Below are positions 61,829 through 64,000 of a stretch of DNA of 64,000 nt, in pieces. Made by a program: the position numbers and the translations under genes. The notes under the pieces are model-generated. The model was not told where the DNA came from, did not search any database, and was given only the letters and a program-made list of their open reading frames with translations. Numbering within the stretch: position 1 is the stretch's first letter; every line of letters begins with the position of its first letter. Source of the stretch: Bacillota bacterium (GTDB lineage Bacteria; Bacillota; Clostridia; Lachnospirales; Lachnospiraceae); the NCBI GenBank assembly GCA_023408815.1, contig JAEYJO010000052.1, positions 75,758 to 139,757 of the forward strand, read 5' to 3'.

Positions 61829-61998
61829 TAAATAATGAATGCTCTAGTTGCCCGTGCCCGAAAGTCAGATGCAAAAATCATTCTGATTGCAAGCTTTGTA
61901 TTGAGCGGCATTCCAAGAAAAAATCAAAGCCATATTGCATGAGAGATAGCAAAGATAAGACCGCCAAAAAAGAAAAAAACAGCGCTGTTGATAAATAA
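61825..61998 (+). CDS. Small Cys-rich protein, operonic with TetR
   Basis: 57 residues. Start ATG overlaps the TetR stop (ATGA), and AAGGAG lies 8-9 bases upstream. Cysteines are at 6, 9, 11, 16, 22, 25 and 38, with His at 19 and 29 (SSCPCPKVRCKNHSDCKLC; ERHSKKKSKPYC). The rest is Lys-rich. The pattern suggests a small zinc or Fe-S knuckle. Tight coupling to the regulator suggests a co-factor or partner of it, but this is inference. A terminator overlaps its 3' end. Confidence 0.7.
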   Translation: MINNECSSCPCPKVRCKNHSDCKLCIERHSKKKSKPYCMRDSKDKTAKKEKNSAVDK

Positions 61999-62017
61999 AA
62001 TCAAAGCCGCTGTTTTT
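61975..62017. terminator. Bidirectional terminator between Cys-rich gene and ohyA
   Basis: AAAAACAGCG (61975-61984) pairs perfectly with CGCTGTTTTT (62008-62017). The run of A before and T after serve both convergent genes. The loop is 23 nt and contains the stop codon of the Cys-rich gene. Confidence 0.8.
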
Positions 62018-62025
62018 CCGCTTTA

Positions 62026-63801
62026 TCAAATTACACGATATTCCTTCAATAACTTTTCAATATCGGTGCCCCCGATTTTTTTAAGGACTTCTTTAACTAC
62101 TATCTTCTCCACAAATCCCAGCTTCATATCGGTGGCTTTTTTGCCGTCGCGAAGCTGCACGGTAGCGTTTAACAAATCCCAGACATCGTATACACTTCCC
62201 CATACCTCAGGTACGCCGCGATCGATATCCAACAAGGTATACACTGCCTCCATTCCGGTACGGATAGAATACTCGGTGGTAAAAATGGTATCACGCTTCG
62301 TCTCCGCAAACTGGCCGAGAAAGGCGAAGTTAACGGCTCCCTGCGGCACTACGTCCGGTCTGTCTCCATATGCGCGGGGCATGAAGAACGCAGTGATATA
62401 CGGCATCATACAAGGCACGGTGTTTGCGCTGTTTTCAGCAATATCCTCAATTTCACTTTCAGGCACACCGATATGGTACAGCCACTCCATACATATTTCT
62501 TTGCCGGTGCAATCCCGCATGGGTTTCTTCACATAATCACCGGGCTGATCGGAAAATAAGCCGTACACCCATACGAGGAGCTGATCCTTAGGCTGATTGC
62601 GAAACTGGGGCTGACGGTTGATGGTCCAGCTCAAAAGCCATGAGGAATCCTTTACGGTGACAATACCTCCGGTAACCACTTTGCCCGAGAAGGGGTCCCG
62701 CTTACAAATATTCTGAATATAAGGAACGATGCGCCGGTCGAGGGTATTGACGGTAGCACTCATCCAGTTGGACTGCTCAGGATTATAACAGAATTTGTCC
62801 GGATGTCCGAAAGACTTGTCCTGAGCCGCAATTTTACGCCACATATCCCATCCGCCTCCGGCTTTGATTTCGGTCTGAAAGACTGCCGGCGTATCCTGGT
62901 CGCCGATGGTGGAGTTCTCCACACAGCCGCCGTTAGTGATGAATACGAGATCGTTTTCAGTAAGATCTATGCTTTCTTCCTTGTCGTCTCGAATCACCTC
63001 TATGCTCGTAGCCTGCTTTTTACCCCCGACACAGTTAAATTTCACATTTACAACCTTGACACCGTAGTGAAACTGTACACCAAAGCCTTCCAAATATTTT
63101 ACCATAGGAAGAATCATGGATTCATACTGATTGTACTTGGTAAAACGCAGAGCCTTGAAGTCGGGCAGACCACCAATATGATGAATAAAACGCTGAATAT
63201 AGAGCTTCATCTCCAGGGCGCTGTGCCAGTTTTCAAAAGCAAACATGGTACGCCAATACATCCAGAAATTAGAGTTCAGCACCTCGTCGTCGAACACATC
63301 GGTAATGCGCTTGTCCTGAAGCTCTTCATTTGCCGTGAAAAACAGCTTCATAATCTCCATGGCACCCTTATCCGAAATATCGAATTTCCCTTCGGTATGG
63401 GCATCCTCTCCACGGTTTAGCGTAGCCCGGCAAAGAGAATAGTTTGGGTCTGCTTTATTCAGCCAGTAGTATTCATCGAGAACGGATACCCCCTCCGTTT
63501 CAATGGATAGAATGGAACGGAACAAGTCCCACATACACTCGAAATGGTTGTCCATCTCCCGGCCGCCTCGCATGACATAACCGACATTTTCATACTGATA
63601 GCCGTCACAGGCTCCGCCGGGAATAGGATCTTTCTCCAGAACATGGACATGTTTTCCTGCCATCTGTCCATCTCTGACAAGAAAGCAGGCCGCTGCAAGG
63701 GCTGCAAGGCCGCTGCCAACAATATACGCCGATTTTCCGTCAACTCCCTCCTGCTTCAGCGGGCGGGCGAACGCTTCATAATTACCACTTGAATAATACA
63801 T
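62026..63801 (-). CDS. ohyA: Oleate hydratase
   Basis: 591 residues from ATG 63801, where GGAGG is eight bases away; the ATG at 63807 is only two bases from it. It adds water to the 9,10 double bond of oleate and related fatty acids, needing FAD. The nucleotide-binding start is AYIVGSGLAALAAACFLV with EKDPIPGGACDG. The substrate-region motif YVMRGGREMDNHFECMWDLF and later SWLLSWTINRQPQFRNQPKD, FMPRAYGDRPDV and FLGQFAETKRDTIFTTEYS are family hallmarks. In gut bacteria it detoxifies unsaturated fatty acids. Single-gene unit. Confidence 0.96.
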   Translation of the reverse strand: MYYSSGNYEAFARPLKQEGVDGKSAYIVGSGLAALAAACFLVRDGQMAGKHVHVLEKDPIPGGACDGYQYENVGYVMRGGREMDNHFECMWDLFRSILSIETEGVSVLDEYYWLNKADPNYSLCRATLNRGEDAHTEGKFDISDKGAMEIMKLFFTANEELQDKRITDVFDDEVLNSNFWMYWRTMFAFENWHSALEMKLYIQRFIHHIGGLPDFKALRFTKYNQYESMILPMVKYLEGFGVQFHYGVKVVNVKFNCVGGKKQATSIEVIRDDKEESIDLTENDLVFITNGGCVENSTIGDQDTPAVFQTEIKAGGGWDMWRKIAAQDKSFGHPDKFCYNPEQSNWMSATVNTLDRRIVPYIQNICKRDPFSGKVVTGGIVTVKDSSWLLSWTINRQPQFRNQPKDQLLVWVYGLFSDQPGDYVKKPMRDCTGKEICMEWLYHIGVPESEIEDIAENSANTVPCMMPYITAFFMPRAYGDRPDVVPQGAVNFAFLGQFAETKRDTIFTTEYSIRTGMEAVYTLLDIDRGVPEVWGSVYDVWDLLNATVQLRDGKKATDMKLGFVEKIVVKEVLKKIGGTDIEKLLKEYRVI

Positions 63802-63880
63802 AATCATAACCTCCTATATGTTTTATTTCCTTTTGATAGTTATATGCTAACAATTCTTTTTCAATCTCACAATAAATCAT

Positions 63881-64000
63881 GACCACCCGTCCAACGGGTG
63901 GTTTGCTCTGACCCTATAAGGGTCTGTTACCGGCCAGCGCCTAAAGACGCTGGCTTTCACTTTGTTCAAGCCCTATAGCCTTTGACTCGTTGCAACCCTT
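63881..64000 (-). mobile_element. Candidate right end of an IS200/IS605-type element (omega-RNA-like hairpins)
   Basis: Three perfect hairpins lie in tandem: ACCACCCGT with ACGGGTGGT (63882-63902), GACCCT with AGGGTC (63910-63924), and GCCAGCG with CGCTGGC (63933-63954). On the minus strand an open frame from beyond the window ends inside the third hairpin. A coding 3' end running into stacked hairpins and then ordinary intergenic DNA is the layout of a tnpB gene with its right-end RNA. The boundary would be near 63880. The rest of the element is outside the window. Confidence 0.4.
63941..64000 (-). CDS. C-terminal fragment, possibly TnpB
   Basis: Nineteen codons on the minus strand, KGCNESKAIGLEQSESQRL then TAG, continuing past the window edge. 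Too short to identify by itself. The call rests on the stop codon lying within the hairpin array and on a general likeness to the basic/polar tails of IS605-family OrfB proteins. It could instead be the tail of an unrelated gene. Confidence 0.35.
   Translation of the reverse strand, partial: KGCNESKAIGLEQSESQRL

Overview
The window looks like chromosomal DNA of a low-to-mid-GC Gram-positive anaerobe of the Clostridia, most probably the family Lachnospiraceae. The evidence is a complete rnfCDGEAB operon, the cmk-ispH-S1 gene order, scpA/scpB beside a D-Ala-D-Ala carboxypeptidase, strong AGGAGG ribosome sites, many lipoproteins with no outer-membrane genes, a 1409-residue CoA-enzyme activase, and a split biotin carboxyltransferase cluster. 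I cannot name a genus.

Layout. 1-7.7 kb: the 5' part of an AraC-type response regulator, citrate synthase, threonine synthase with a small membrane protein, a SleB-type wall hydrolase, an AP2-domain DNA-binding protein and a GH25 lysozyme. 7.8-12.9 kb: the six-gene Rnf ferredoxin:NAD oxidoreductase operon. 13-21 kb: a DEDD exonuclease-like protein, cheR, S1/ispH/cmk, a flavoprotein, and RpiR- and TetR-type regulators. 20.9-25 kb: four carboxyltransferase genes (5S-like, biotin carrier, OadG-like, 12S-like). 25-43.9 kb: mostly minus-strand housekeeping genes (two DD-carboxypeptidases, scpAB, a phosphoesterase, rpsU, alaS, glycyl-tRNA synthetase, recO, era, an M16C peptidase), then a sigma-like protein and a rhomboid-like protein. 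44-48.4 kb: the large activase. 48.4-51.6 kb: an amino-acid-type ABC transporter. 52-61 kb: a metal/redox island containing a two-component system, CopZ, a copper ATPase, an HxlR regulator, a DUF2318 lipoprotein, a 38-residue membrane peptide and an HMA-SafE-cupredoxin fusion. 61.2-63.8 kb: a divergent TetR regulator, a Cys-rich small protein and oleate hydratase. The window ends in what looks like the 3' end of an IS200/IS605-type tnpB element.

How it fits together. Rnf couples ferredoxin oxidation to NAD reduction and ion export. Citrate synthase and the carboxyltransferases handle C3/C4 acids. The 52-61 kb island reads as copper export and envelope copper/thiol handling under several local regulators.

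Most notable non-gene signals. A dispersed repeat of about 158 bp is present at 17.1 kb and 51.8 kb, and its 17-bp terminal stem is preserved by two compensatory base-pair changes. A second element of 158 bp at 27.87 kb has terminal inverted repeats. Two mirrored 21-bp operators lie between the SafE fusion and its divergent TetR gene. A stem-closed leader precedes the activase. I saw no rRNA, tRNA or CRISPR array.
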